64,000 bases of DNA from an uncultured Eubacterium sp. (GTDB lineage Bacteria > Bacillota > Clostridia > Oscillospirales > Acutalibacteraceae), in contig CAKTGF010000007.1 of assembly GCA_934561395.1 (NCBI GenBank), positions 1 to 64,000 on the forward strand. The letters are read 5' to 3'. A program made the translations under genes and the position numbers. Positions 33,127 through 42,487 of this stretch are shown piece by piece (position 1 is the stretch's first letter; every line of letters starts with the position of its first letter). The notes below the pieces were generated by a model. It was not told where the DNA came from. It worked only from the letters and a program-made list of their open reading frames with translations, and searched no databases.

Positions 33127-35328
33127 ATGAAAATTATTAAGAGAAACGGCTCCGAGGCTGACTTCGATTTAGAAAAAATAGTTGTTGCCGTATCAAAGGC
33201 CAACCAGGCAAGTGAGAAAAAGGAGCTTACAGCCAGCCAGATTCATGACATTGCCGAGTATGTAGAGTTTAAAATTGCAAAGGCAAGCAGGTCGCTGTCG
33301 GTTGAGGAAATCCAGGATATTGTAGAAGACCAAATCATGGCAAAGGGTGCTTTTGAAACGGCAAAGCGCTATGTAAGATACCGTTACACACGTTCCCTTG
33401 TTCGTAAGGCAAACACAACGGATAACCAAATTCTTTCTCTTATAGAATGTAATAACGAAGAGGTTAAACAGGAGAATTCAAACAAAAACCCAACCGTTAA
33501 CTCGGTTCAGCGTGACTATATGGCAGGCGAGGTTTCAAAGGATATTACAAAAAGAATTCTTTTGCCCCAGGATATTGTGGAGGCTCACGAGCAGGGCTTA
33601 ATCCATTTCCACGACGCAGACTATTTTGCACAGCACATGCACAACTGCGACCTTGTAAATCTTGAGGATATGCTGCAAAACGGCACCGTCATTTCGGAAA
33701 CTATGATTGAAAAGCCCCACAGCTTTTCAACAGCCTGCAACATTGCAACGCAAATTATTGCGCAGGTTGCATCGTCACAATACGGCGGCCAATCAATTTC
33801 GCTGGCACACCTTGCCCCCTTTGTGCAGGTAAGCCGTGAAAAAATCAGAAAGCAGGTTGCCGCAGAGTCAGAGGAGTTCGGCTACAAAATGAACGAGGAG
33901 CAAATTACCGCTCTTGCCGAAAAGCGCCTTAGGGACGAGGTTGCCCGTGGCGTTCAAACCATTCAGTATCAGGTGGTTACTCTTCTTACAACAAACGGTC
34001 AGGCTCCGTTTGTAACCGTGTTTATGTATCTTAACGAGGCTAAAAACGAGCAGGAGAAGAAGGACCTTGCCCTTATTATTGAGGAAACACTCCGCCAAAG
34101 AATTCAGGGCGTAAAAAATGAAGAGGGCGTGTGGATTACCCCTGCATTTCCAAAGCTTATTTACGCTTTGGAGGAGGATAATATCAAGGAGGGCGCTCCT
34201 TACTACTACCTTACAGAGCTTGCGGCTCAATGCACAGCAAAGCGTATGGTGCCCGATTATATAAGCGAAAAGGTAATGCTTGAACTTAAGGGCGATGTTT
34301 ACACCTGCATGGGCTGCCGTTCATTTTTAACACCTGACCGCTTTACCGATAACGGAATAGGCAACATTGCAAACGCAAAGAATTACGAGCCGGGCAAGCA
34401 CAAATATTACGGCAGATTCAATCAGGGCGTTGTTACAATTAACCTTGTTGATGTTGCGTGCTCCTCAGGCGGCGATATGACAAAGTTTTGGAAGATATTT
34501 GATGAAAGACTTGACCTTTGCCACAGGGCGCTTATTTGCCGCCACAACAGGCTTATGGGCACTGTTTCAGACGCTGCACCGATTCTTTGGCAGCACGGCG
34601 CACTGGCAAGGCTTAAGAAAGGCGAAACCATTGATAAGCTGCTGTTTGACGGCTATTCAACAATTTCGCTGGGCTATGCAGGCTTATATGAATGCACAAA
34701 GTATATGACCGGCAAATCACACACCGACGAAAACGGCGGCAAGGAATTTGCACTTTCAGTAATGCAGTATATGAACGACGCCTGCGCAAAGTGGAAGGCA
34801 GCGGAAAACATAGATTATTCAATCTACGGTACTCCTCTTGAATCAACCACGTACAAATTTGCCAAAAACCTTCAAAAGCGTTTTGGCATTATCAAGGGCG
34901 TAACCGATAAAAACTACATTACAAATTCATATCATGTTCATGTAACCGAAAAAATTGACGCATTTACAAAGCTTAAATTTGAAAGCGAATTTCAGGCTCT
35001 CTCTCCCGGCGGAGCAATCAGCTATGTTGAGGTTCCCAATATGCAAAACAACATTCCGGCAGTTTTGCAGGTAATGAAATTTATTTACGACAATATTATG
35101 TATGCCGAGCTTAACACCAAAAGCGATTACTGCCAGGTTTGCGGCTACGACGGCGAAATTCAGATTGTTGAAAATGAGGACGGAAAGCTCATTTGGCGTT
35201 GCCCCAAATGCGGTAACGAGGACCAGGACAAGATGAATGTTGCACGCCGTACCTGCGGCTATATCGGCACACAGTTCTGGAACCAGGGCAGAACCCAGGA
35301 GATTAAGGAAAGAGTTTTACATTTATAA
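33127..35328 (+). CDS. nrdD: Anaerobic (class III) ribonucleoside-triphosphate reductase
   Basis: The protein has 733 residues. An N-terminal ATP-cone (KIIKRNGSEADFDLEKIVVA) controls activity by ATP/dATP. The catalytic barrel includes HFHDADYFAQHMHNCDL. The C-terminus has a zinc site (CQVCGYDGE, CPKCGNED) and the glycyl-radical loop RRTCGYIGTQFW, whose Gly is made radical by NrdG. It reduces NTPs to dNTPs without oxygen, using formate or a thiol system. NrdR boxes upstream imply repression when dATP is high. nrdG follows under its own promoter. Confidence 0.97.
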   Translation: MKIIKRNGSEADFDLEKIVVAVSKANQASEKKELTASQIHDIAEYVEFKIAKASRSLSVEEIQDIVEDQIMAKGAFETAKRYVRYRYTRSLVRKANTTDNQILSLIECNNEEVKQENSNKNPTVNSVQRDYMAGEVSKDITKRILLPQDIVEAHEQGLIHFHDADYFAQHMHNCDLVNLEDMLQNGTVISETMIEKPHSFSTACNIATQIIAQVASSQYGGQSISLAHLAPFVQVSREKIRKQVAAESEEFGYKMNEEQITALAEKRLRDEVARGVQTIQYQVVTLLTTNGQAPFVTVFMYLNEAKNEQEKKDLALIIEETLRQRIQGVKNEEGVWITPAFPKLIYALEEDNIKEGAPYYYLTELAAQCTAKRMVPDYISEKVMLELKGDVYTCMGCRSFLTPDRFTDNGIGNIANAKNYEPGKHKYYGRFNQGVVTINLVDVACSSGGDMTKFWKIFDERLDLCHRALICRHNRLMGTVSDAAPILWQHGALARLKKGETIDKLLFDGYSTISLGYAGLYECTKYMTGKSHTDENGGKEFALSVMQYMNDACAKWKAAENIDYSIYGTPLESTTYKFAKNLQKRFGIIKGVTDKNYITNSYHVHVTEKIDAFTKLKFESEFQALSPGGAISYVEVPNMQNNIPAVLQVMKFIYDNIMYAELNTKSDYCQVCGYDGEIQIVENEDGKLIWRCPKCGNEDQDKMNVARRTCGYIGTQFWNQGRTQEIKERVLHL

Positions 35329-35367
35329 TTTAAGCTTATCGGGCTTCAATTTAAAGGCAATTTATAA

Positions 35368-35394
35368 AGCAGGAGCCCGCAGCTCCTGCTTTTT
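35368..35394 (+). terminator. Terminator after nrdD
   Basis: AGCAGGAGC / GCTCCTGCT around CCGCA, followed by TTTTCTG. Confidence 0.85.
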
Positions 35395-35447
35395 CTGCAC
35401 CAAGGGATTTATCACAAACTGCAGGGGATGTTAAATTTTAAACCGCA

Positions 35448-35476
35448 TTGACATTTTATGTGCCAATGTGTATTAT
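35448..35476 (+). promoter_or_regulatory. Promoter of nrdG
   Basis: TTGACA (35448-35453), 17 bp, TATTAT (35471-35476), the same hexamers as at nrdD. No NrdR box was seen here. Confidence 0.8.
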
Positions 35477-35520
35477 AGAATCAAACAGCTACCGGCGAAA
35501 GTGGGAAAAGAGGTTTTTGT

Positions 35521-36051
35521 ATGAATTATGCTGAAATCAAAACAACTGACATTGCCAACGGCGAGGGTGTAAGAACATCATTATTTGTTTCGGGCTGCAG
35601 GCACCACTGCAAGGAGTGCTTTAACGAGGTAACCTGGGATTTCGGCTACGGAGAGCTTTTTACCGAGGCAACGATGGAGGAAATTTTTGACTCCGTTGAC
35701 CACAGCTGGATAAACGGCATTACAATTTTGGGCGGCGAGCCCTTTGAGCCTGAAAATCAGCGAGTGCTGGTGCCGTTTCTTGTAATGTTCCGTGAAAAAT
35801 TCCCGGATAAGAATGTTTGGTGCTACACCGGATTTACAATTGAGCAGATTTTAGGCAAAAGCGAGCCTAAAAGCAGGGCGGCAACGGATATTTCAAACGA
35901 AATGCTGTCCCTTATAGATGTTTTGGTTGACGGACCCTATGTGGCGTCAATGCACGATATATCGTTAAAATTTCGTGGTTCGTCAAACCAAAGAGTAATT
36001 GATGTGAAAAAATCAATTGATGAAAACAAAATAGTTTTGTATTTGGATTAA
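35521..36051 (+). CDS. nrdG: Anaerobic RNR-activating radical-SAM protein
   Basis: The protein has 176 residues. The radical-SAM cluster motif is CRHHCKECFNE (CxxxCxxC), with GEGVRTSLFVSG before it and the SAM-binding GGEPF (ILGGEPFEPEN) after it. It uses a [4Fe-4S] cluster and S-adenosylmethionine to generate the glycyl radical on NrdD. It starts 46 bp after its own promoter and ends just before a bidirectional terminator. Confidence 0.96.
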   Translation: MNYAEIKTTDIANGEGVRTSLFVSGCRHHCKECFNEVTWDFGYGELFTEATMEEIFDSVDHSWINGITILGGEPFEPENQRVLVPFLVMFREKFPDKNVWCYTGFTIEQILGKSEPKSRAATDISNEMLSLIDVLVDGPYVASMHDISLKFRGSSNQRVIDVKKSIDENKIVLYLD

Positions 36052-36060
36052 GAAATAAGA

Positions 36061-36098
36061 AAAATCCCGTTAATACGCAAGTATTAACGGGATTTTTT
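36061..36098. terminator. Bidirectional terminator between nrdG and the fumarate operon
   Basis: AAAATCCCGTTAATAC-gcaa-GTATTAACGGGATTTTTT, a near-perfect stem with T runs on both strands, ending two convergent operons. Confidence 0.92.
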
Positions 36099-36109
36099 AT
36101 GTGTATTAA

Positions 36110-37324
36110 TCAGCAAAACATTATAATAAGTTTTGATGCAAGCACAATTGTAATAAGTGCAATGGGGTATGTTGCTGCGTAGGCAGCGGCAATATCTTCA
36201 GTGCCTGCAACGCTGATAAGTGTGCCCAGCGCCGGTGTTGATGTCATACCGCCGGTTATTGAGCCCAGGTTGTTAAGAAGTGGCAGCTTCAAAACATGCT
36301 TTGCAAATAAAAATCCTATAACCATTGGCACAACGGTCATAATTGCGCCGTATAAGAAATAGATGGGTTCAAAATACTGAACGAATTTTGCTCCGCCTGA
36401 AATGCCTGCGCCGATTAAAAACAGCATAAGCCCAAGCTCACGTAGCGAACGCAGGGTGCTGACAGGCGGTGTAATAGATATTTTGCCCACTTTGCCGAAG
36501 TGGCCGAGAACCAGGGCAACCAAAATACAGCCGCCGGTGGTGGTAAGCGAAAAGCCTGAAATTTTAATTGAGCCGATGATAACGCCGAAGATTGCCGCCA
36601 ATGAAAAGGCCATAAAGCCGAAGCTGTCAATTTTAATCAGCTTTTCATCGGATTGCTTGCCTTGCTCATTGCCCGAAAGCTCGGAAATATTTTTGATTTC
36701 CTCAGCCATATTTGCCTTTGAAAGCTTTGGCACAAGTTGAACAAAAAGCACAACGCCGATAACGCCGAACAAATATGCAATTGCGTAGCCGGCAGACACA
36801 GCGTCCTCAAAATCTGCGCCCACAGCCTCCTTTGAGGCGGAAAACGCAGGGGTTGATGTTAACGCACCTGCCAGCAGGCCAACCATTGTTGACTTGAATT
36901 CTTCGTGTGAAAGCTGGGTTATGCTGCCGCCGATAAAAATGCAGGCAACGCAAACCACTGCGGCCGATAAAATGATTACCAGGCCGATTAAAACATAGGA
37001 CTTAAAGTTACGCTTAATATCCCTGAAGAACTTAGGGCCTGCAATGTAGCCTACGGAGGTTACAAAGAATATTAAACCTAAGTTTTCAATAATTTTTAGG
37101 GCGTCCTTTACAAACACCTGGTCGCCCACAACAAGCTGCGCCGACAGGGTGGGGAAAAGGAATGCCCCGAACAGCAGGGCAATGATGAATACTCCTGCTG
37201 TTCCAAGGCTTACGCCTTTAATTGTGATTCTGCCCAGCATATATCCCACTGCGGTAATTGCAAAAACAACGAAAATCAAAAATGCAGTACCGCTTATGGA
37301 TAAAACTCCGTTAAATAAATTCAT
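36110..37324 (-). CDS. AspT/YidE-type membrane exchanger without TrkA-C domains
   Basis: The protein has 404 residues with about ten membrane helices in two related halves. Each half has the family's repeated motif: GALTSTPAFSAS (about residue 150) and GGMTSTPALGTL (about 355). Usual AspT-type aspartate:alanine exchangers are about 550 residues and carry two TrkA-C domains between the halves. Here only a ~40-residue charged linker (KNISELSGNEQGKQSDEKL) is left. It is last in the fumarase-Hdr-fumarate reductase operon, 12 bp after frdA. Swapping succinate for aspartate, fumarate or malate would fit this context, but that is inference. Confidence 0.8.
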   Translation of the reverse strand: MNLFNGVLSISGTAFLIFVVFAITAVGYMLGRITIKGVSLGTAGVFIIALLFGAFLFPTLSAQLVVGDQVFVKDALKIIENLGLIFFVTSVGYIAGPKFFRDIKRNFKSYVLIGLVIILSAAVVCVACIFIGGSITQLSHEEFKSTMVGLLAGALTSTPAFSASKEAVGADFEDAVSAGYAIAYLFGVIGVVLFVQLVPKLSKANMAEEIKNISELSGNEQGKQSDEKLIKIDSFGFMAFSLAAIFGVIIGSIKISGFSLTTTGGCILVALVLGHFGKVGKISITPPVSTLRSLRELGLMLFLIGAGISGGAKFVQYFEPIYFLYGAIMTVVPMVIGFLFAKHVLKLPLLNNLGSITGGMTSTPALGTLISVAGTEDIAAAYAATYPIALITIVLASKLIIMFC

Positions 37325-37336
37325 AAGCTAACCGCC

Positions 37337-38950
37337 TTACTTTGCCTCAAAACGAGGGTTACCGTGGGTGTAGGTAGGAAGCAGCTTGGGAGAAACGGTA
37401 TCGCTTTCAATGCCGGAATCCTTAATCTGCTTCTCAAATTCGTTAATATGCTCAAGAGTAAGGTCGCCGAGTTTAACGTTCTTTGATTTTTCAGAGGCAT
37501 TTTTGCCTGCGTTTCTGCCGAAAACGATAATATCAAGCAGTGAGTTACCCATAAGTCTGTTTCTGCCGTGAATACCACCTACAGCCTCGCCTGCAACATA
37601 AAGGTTTTCAATATTTGTCATACCGTTTGCGGCAATGTCAAGGCCGCCGTTTTGATAGTGTAGGGTTGGGTAAACAAGGATTGGCTCCTTGCGAATATCA
37701 ATGCCGTATTTGCCGAACATTCTCATCATGGCAGGTATTCTCTTTTCAATGGTTCCCTCGCCGTTTTTAAGCTCAATCATAGGTGTGTCGAGCCAAACGC
37801 CGATTCCGTCGTCGGTATGAACACCGTTGCCGTTGGTTGAACATTCTCTGATAATTGACGCAGCGGAAACATCACGGGTTTCAAGGGGATGCATAAATGC
37901 CTCGCCGTTAACATTAATAAGCTTTGCGCCCAGGGAACGAACCTTTTCTGTAACAAGAGCACCGAAGATTTGCTCGGGGTAAGCGGCGCCTGTGGGGTGG
38001 TATTGAAGGGTGTCGGCATAAAGGAGCTTTGCGCCAACCCTGTAGCCGAGAACAAGACCGTCTGCGGTTGCACCGTAGTGGTTTGAGGTTGGGAATCCCT
38101 GATAGTGAAGCCTGCCTGCACCGCCTGTTGCAATAATAACTGTTTTAGCCTTTGCAACAAGAAGGTCGCCGGTTTCCATATTCATAAGAACTGCGCCGGC
38201 AATTTTGCCCTCGGTATCCTTAATAAGCTCAACAGCTGCAGTAAAATCAACAATAGGAATTTGCCTGTTTTGAACCTCGTCACGCAGGGTTCTCATAATC
38301 TCTGCGCCTGAATAGTCCTTTGCGGCATGCATTCTTTTTCTTGATGTTCCGCCACCGTGGGTGGTAATCATTGTGCCGTCCTCTGCCTTGTCAAATTCAA
38401 CACCAAGGTTGTTTAACCACTGAATAGCCTCGGGTGCCTCGTTAACAAGCTTGTATAATAATTCGGGCTTTGCGGCAAAATGGCCGCCGCCGAATGCGTC
38501 GATATAGTGGATTGCAGGGCTGTCGTTTGGTTTGTCGGCAGCCTGAATACCGCCCTCGGCCATCATTGTGTTAGCGTCGCCCATACGAAGCTTTGTGGCA
38601 ATCATTACCGAGGCACCGTTGTTATCAGCCTCAATTGCGGCAGATGCGCCTGCACCGCCGCCGCCGATAATAAGCACATCAACATCATAATCGGGGTTGT
38701 CAAGATTTACGCTGTCAGCCTTAATTCTTGAATGAGCCTGTAAAAGTTCTGCAAGCTCGGTGGGAACTTTTTCCCCTGCGTTAGGGCCGATTTTAAGGGT
38801 TCTGAACTCGCCGTCCTTATAGTCGGGGTGGTATGTTGCAAGGAGAGTGTCCTTTTCCTCGGCAGTCATTCTGCGTGGCTCAAGCTCTGCATTTTTTGCT
38901 CTTGCCGCCGCAACCTTTTCCATTGATTCAAGCATTTCTTTGTTATACAT
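37337..38950 (-). CDS. frdA: Fumarate reductase flavoprotein subunit (TfrA-like, soluble)
   Basis: The protein has 537 residues. After a ~85-residue N-terminal extension comes the FAD-binding DVLIIGGGGAGASAAIEA. ANTMMAEGGIQAA lies where membrane fumarate reductases have the His that binds FAD covalently; here that position is Asn, so FAD should be non-covalent. Active-site motifs YHPTGAAYP and HGRNRLMGNSLLDIIVFG are kept. It reduces fumarate to succinate in the cytoplasm. frdB lies 14 bp upstream, hdr/flx genes before that, and no membrane anchor gene (FrdC/D) is present. It resembles methanogen thiol:fumarate reductase A. L-aspartate oxidase is less likely, given frdB. Confidence 0.9.
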   Translation of the reverse strand: MYNKEMLESMEKVAAARAKNAELEPRRMTAEEKDTLLATYHPDYKDGEFRTLKIGPNAGEKVPTELAELLQAHSRIKADSVNLDNPDYDVDVLIIGGGGAGASAAIEADNNGASVMIATKLRMGDANTMMAEGGIQAADKPNDSPAIHYIDAFGGGHFAAKPELLYKLVNEAPEAIQWLNNLGVEFDKAEDGTMITTHGGGTSRKRMHAAKDYSGAEIMRTLRDEVQNRQIPIVDFTAAVELIKDTEGKIAGAVLMNMETGDLLVAKAKTVIIATGGAGRLHYQGFPTSNHYGATADGLVLGYRVGAKLLYADTLQYHPTGAAYPEQIFGALVTEKVRSLGAKLINVNGEAFMHPLETRDVSAASIIRECSTNGNGVHTDDGIGVWLDTPMIELKNGEGTIEKRIPAMMRMFGKYGIDIRKEPILVYPTLHYQNGGLDIAANGMTNIENLYVAGEAVGGIHGRNRLMGNSLLDIIVFGRNAGKNASEKSKNVKLGDLTLEHINEFEKQIKDSGIESDTVSPKLLPTYTHGNPRFEAK

Positions 38951-38964
38951 ATCGGTGCACCTCC

Positions 38965-39642
38965 TTACTTCTCAATCTCTCTGTTGTTATAAAGCTCTTT
39001 CATTTCGTCAAGGGGCTTTTGCATAAGTTTTTCAAGCAGCTCCTCAAAGGTGCCGTCCTTGATTTCCTGAACTCTCTCTGTTAAGTGCTTGCTTTCCGGT
39101 GCAAGATATTTTCCGTTAAGTCTTCTTGCAAGCAAGGCAACCTGTGGGTGCGAAATGCCGGCAGGGCATCTTGATGAGCAAACGCCGCACATTACACAGT
39201 CAAAACTTTCCTCGGCGCATTTTTCAAATTCGCCACGCTGAGCATAGGCGATGTATTGCATAACATTTAAGCCCTGGGTGCAGGCATTGGTGCAGGCATT
39301 GCAGCCAACGCAAGCATAAATTTCGGGATAAAGCTGCATCATAATTTGCTCTGTGGGTGCAACCTTTTCAATGTCGTAAGCCTCTTTAACAAGCGGAAAG
39401 AAGGGAAGAGTTGCAATATACATATTGTCCTCAACCTTTGTTTGGCATGCAAGGCAGGCCTTTAACTCCCTGTCGCCCTTAATTCTGTAAATTGTTGCAC
39501 AAGCACCGCAGAAGCCGTTACGGCAGCCGCAACCTCTTTTTAACTGATAGCCGGAATATTCCATAGCGCCCATAATTGTAAGGTTTGAAGGTACTTCGTA
39601 TTTTTTACCGAAAAGGTAAATGTTTACCATATTATTTTCCAT
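38965..39642 (-). CDS. frdB: Fumarate reductase iron-sulfur subunit (short TfrB-like)
   Basis: The protein has 225 residues. The N-terminal ferredoxin domain binds a [2Fe-2S] cluster (CGCRNGFCGAC ... CLAC). Two further Cys groups follow (CVGCNACTNACT and CVMCGVCSSRCP). The methanogen TfrB carries a C-terminal HdrB-like CCG domain, which is missing here, yet a separate HdrB is encoded in the same operon. It passes electrons to the FrdA flavin. AGGA precedes ATG 39642. It lies 21 bp after flxA. Confidence 0.9.
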   Translation of the reverse strand: MENNMVNIYLFGKKYEVPSNLTIMGAMEYSGYQLKRGCGCRNGFCGACATIYRIKGDRELKACLACQTKVEDNMYIATLPFFPLVKEAYDIEKVAPTEQIMMQLYPEIYACVGCNACTNACTQGLNVMQYIAYAQRGEFEKCAEESFDCVMCGVCSSRCPAGISHPQVALLARRLNGKYLAPESKHLTERVQEIKDGTFEELLEKLMQKPLDEMKELYNNREIEK

Positions 39643-39663
39643 AACTGTTCCTAACCCCCTAAA

Positions 39664-40491
39664 TTAATATTCATCTGGCAATTCGTCAAGCTGGTCACAA
39701 CGGAAAACCGGTCCGTCCTTGCAAACATACTTATTGCCAATGTTACATCTGCCGCATTTACCAACGCCGCATTTCATTTTTAACTCCATTGTGGTGTAAA
39801 CCTGGGTTTTGTCAAAGCCCAGCTCAATTAAACCGGCAAGAGTAAATTTAATCATAATAGGCGGGCCGCAGATAACAGCTGTTTTGTTTGTATCAAAGCC
39901 AAGCTCCTTAACATAGTTGGGAACAAAGCCAACATGGCCGTCCCAGCCCTCCTGCTCTCTGTCGATGGTAAGGTAAACGTTAATGCCGTCCTCCTTGCAC
40001 CATTCGTCTATGATTTCCTTGTAGTCAACAAGGTCATCCATTGAGCGTGAGCCGTAAACTATATCAATTTTGCCGTAGTTTTCTCTGTTGTCACGGCAGT
40101 AGTTGATTACCGAGCGCAGCGGCGCAAGGCCGATACCGCCGGCAATAAACAACAAATCCTTGCCCTTAAACTCGCTTTCAACGGGAAAGCCGTTGCCGTA
40201 AGGGCCACGAATGGTAATTTGCTGGCCAACCTCCATATCGTGGAGCCAGTTGGTAAGGCAGCCGCACTTTTTAATGCTGAATTCCATAAAATCCTTGTTT
40301 GTGGGCGATGAGGTAATTGAAAACATAGCCTCGCCGCTGCCGGGAATTGAAAGCATTGCGCATTGACCGGGAATGTGCTCAAACACCTTGCCGCCGCCAA
40401 GGGCGTTAACTCTAAAGGTTTTAACATCCGGTGTGTCAATTCTTATATCGGTAACCTCGCCGATAGCAGGAATTAAAGTATCGTTATTCAT
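39664..40491 (-). CDS. flxA: FAD/NAD(P)-binding oxidoreductase, FlxA-like
   Basis: The protein has 275 residues of the ferredoxin-NADP-reductase/AsrB type. The FAD part has GQCAMLSIPGSGEAMFSITS; the nucleotide part has LLFIAGGIGLAPLRSVI and AVICGPPIMIKF. A C-terminal [2Fe-2S] site reads CGVGKCGRCNIGNKYVC. It would be the NADH entry point of the complex. It overlaps flxB by 1 bp. The name follows the FlxABCD-HdrABC complex known from sulfate reducers; specificity for NADH over NADPH is assumed. Confidence 0.85.
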   Translation of the reverse strand: MNNDTLIPAIGEVTDIRIDTPDVKTFRVNALGGGKVFEHIPGQCAMLSIPGSGEAMFSITSSPTNKDFMEFSIKKCGCLTNWLHDMEVGQQITIRGPYGNGFPVESEFKGKDLLFIAGGIGLAPLRSVINYCRDNRENYGKIDIVYGSRSMDDLVDYKEIIDEWCKEDGINVYLTIDREQEGWDGHVGFVPNYVKELGFDTNKTAVICGPPIMIKFTLAGLIELGFDKTQVYTTMELKMKCGVGKCGRCNIGNKYVCKDGPVFRCDQLDELPDEY

Positions 40492-41510
40492 TACTCATTC
40501 ACCTCCAAAGCCTTTGCAACCTTAACAATGTTCATTGAAATCGGGCATTTTGCAAGGCATCTTCCGCAGCCTACGCAGCCGAATTCGCCGCCGTTATTTT
40601 CAGGAAAATAAACAAGCTTGTGCATAAAGCGCTGCCTAAAGCGCTCAAGCTGTGATGTTCTTGGGTTGCCGTGAGCCATTTTTGTGAAATCGCTGTACAT
40701 ACAGCTGTCCCAGCATCTGAACTTTTTAATGCCGTTGCCGGTGTCAAACTCTCTTATATCGTAGCATTGGCAGGTTGGGCACACAAAGGTGCAGGTGCCG
40801 CAGCCCAGGCAGGATTCCGAAAGGCCTGCCCATTTTTCACTTTTGAAAAGGTCAAGGAGTTGGGCGTCCTTAAGGCTGTCAAAGCTTACTTTCGCAAGGG
40901 GAAGCTTTGACATAACGGTTTTAATGGCAGCCTTTGCGCTGTCAACCGTGCTGTCCTCTGCCTCGGTTAATACAGATTTAATTTTTTCAACAAGAGCAAC
41001 ACCCTTGTCGGTAGCAGGGTCAAGGTAAAGCTCGTTTCCGATTACCCAAGCCTTAACATCGCCCTCGGGGTCTGAGGAATCTATGCCAAAGCTTTGGCAA
41101 AAGCAGGTTTCCTCGGGTCTGCCGCAGGAAAGTGAAATAATTGTTCCGTGGTCACGCCTGTTTTTGTAATATGTATCAATCGGGTCAACAAGATAAACCT
41201 TGTCAAGAATACCGAATGAGCGAACATCGCAGGCCCTTACGCCGAAAACAACAAAATCTTCACACTCCGAGCGAGTGTCTGTAATTTCGATTTTCTTATC
41301 CTTCATTTTAACATCGTAAAGATTTTCTGTTTGAGGGAAGAAGAAATCCTTTGCGGAACGGTTGGTGTTGAGCTTTTTGGTAAGGCTCATACCGTCCTTA
41401 TACTCGTCAAAAACAGCAACGCCGTTTTTGTCTGTGGGGATGTATAATTTTTCAATATCGTTAATTGCGTTAAAAAGCGCCGATATATTATCCATAGAAA
41501 TTTTAAACAT
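40491..41510 (-). CDS. flxB: 4Fe-4S protein, FlxB/AsrA-like
   Basis: The protein has 339 residues. The N-terminal two thirds resemble the AsrA / sulfhydrogenase beta family (VVFGVRACDVRSFGILD, DHGTIISLSCGRPEETC). Two [4Fe-4S] motifs follow: CLGCGTCTFVCPTCQC and CVGCGRCLAKCPISM. It connects the NADH-binding FlxA to the other Fe-S subunits. It overlaps both neighbours by 1 bp, which indicates coupled translation. The FlxB/FlxC naming follows gene order and could be swapped. Confidence 0.8.
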   Translation of the reverse strand: MFKISMDNISALFNAINDIEKLYIPTDKNGVAVFDEYKDGMSLTKKLNTNRSAKDFFFPQTENLYDVKMKDKKIEITDTRSECEDFVVFGVRACDVRSFGILDKVYLVDPIDTYYKNRRDHGTIISLSCGRPEETCFCQSFGIDSSDPEGDVKAWVIGNELYLDPATDKGVALVEKIKSVLTEAEDSTVDSAKAAIKTVMSKLPLAKVSFDSLKDAQLLDLFKSEKWAGLSESCLGCGTCTFVCPTCQCYDIREFDTGNGIKKFRCWDSCMYSDFTKMAHGNPRTSQLERFRQRFMHKLVYFPENNGGEFGCVGCGRCLAKCPISMNIVKVAKALEVNE

Positions 41511-42487
41511 TACTCGGCACCCCCTCTTTCATAAATAATGCCGGGCTCGGGGTCGTCAAATGTAAAGTTAACAACAGGGGGCCTTGTTTCAAAATCGGCG
41601 CCTGCCTGGTATTCCCCGTAAAGCTCGTTAGCGTCTTTAATGAATTTTCTGTTTAAAAGATGAAGCGGAATATGCTGTGGGCATACTCTTGAACATTCGC
41701 CGCAGTCTGTGCATCTGCCTGCCACATGAAAGGCACGGATAATGTGGAACATGCTTTCCTCAAAGCTGTTTGCGGCAGCCTTTTGAGCAACGCCTGAATT
41801 ATCGTTATCAAACACACATTTTTCGCAGCTGCATGCAGGGCAAACATTTCTGCAGGCATTGCAGCGAATACATTTTGAAAGTTCGTTTTGCCAAAAAGCA
41901 AAACGCTCCTCAGGGGTCATAGCCTCAAGCTTTTCTACCATATCAAAGCGGTTGCAATCCTCAACAATCTCGCCGTTGTCGCCAAGCAGTTCGTCATAAA
42001 TAACAATTTTCTTGCTTTTGCAGGATAAGCAGCGCTCTGCCATAACCTCATGTTGTGGAATTTCAACAGTGTCGCCGTAAATGGTTTCAACCTTGATGGT
42101 TGAGCCGTCATATATCTTTGAAATGCCGCTGATACCCCGTGCCTTGATTTTTTCAATATCCGTTTTGCCAAAGCACTCAATGCCTATAATATAAACATTG
42201 TCACGGTTAACTCTGTGCTCCTTGATAAGCTGAACAAGGCTGTAGGAATCGCAGGGCTTAAGGAAAACAAGGATTTTGCCGTCCTTTTTGCTTTCTTTAA
42301 TAAGGTATTTTGAAAGGTTAGCGCAGGCAAGGCTGTTATAAACGAATTTGGCGTCAAGCTCCTCTGTCGATGTGAAAACGGCAGGGGTAATGTCGTAATC
42401 AAATTCGCCTGTTTCCCATGCAAGCACTCTGTTTACTGTTCCGTTTTGGAGGAGCTCCTTTGCACGGTTAATCATTCTGTCTTGCAT
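41510..42487 (-). CDS. flxC: 4Fe-4S protein, FlxC-like
   Basis: The protein has 325 residues. The N-terminal part (FLKPCDSYSLVQLI, YIIGIECFGK, AERCLSCKSKK) resembles F420-hydrogenase beta-type electron carriers. Two [4Fe-4S] groups follow: CIRCNACRNVCPACSC and CTDCGECSRVCP. It overlaps flxD by 16 bp and flxB by 1 bp. It probably bridges FlxB and FlxD inside the soluble complex. Confidence 0.8.
   Translation of the reverse strand: MQDRMINRAKELLQNGTVNRVLAWETGEFDYDITPAVFTSTEELDAKFVYNSLACANLSKYLIKESKKDGKILVFLKPCDSYSLVQLIKEHRVNRDNVYIIGIECFGKTDIEKIKARGISGISKIYDGSTIKVETIYGDTVEIPQHEVMAERCLSCKSKKIVIYDELLGDNGEIVEDCNRFDMVEKLEAMTPEERFAFWQNELSKCIRCNACRNVCPACSCEKCVFDNDNSGVAQKAAANSFEESMFHIIRAFHVAGRCTDCGECSRVCPQHIPLHLLNRKFIKDANELYGEYQAGADFETRPPVVNFTFDDPEPGIIYERGGAE

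Noticed and set aside
37337..38950. L-aspartate oxidase (NadB) or succinate dehydrogenase
   Set aside because: An adjacent Fe-S subunit with FrdB pattern argues against NadB, and lack of anchor genes and of the covalent-FAD His argues against membrane succinate dehydrogenase.
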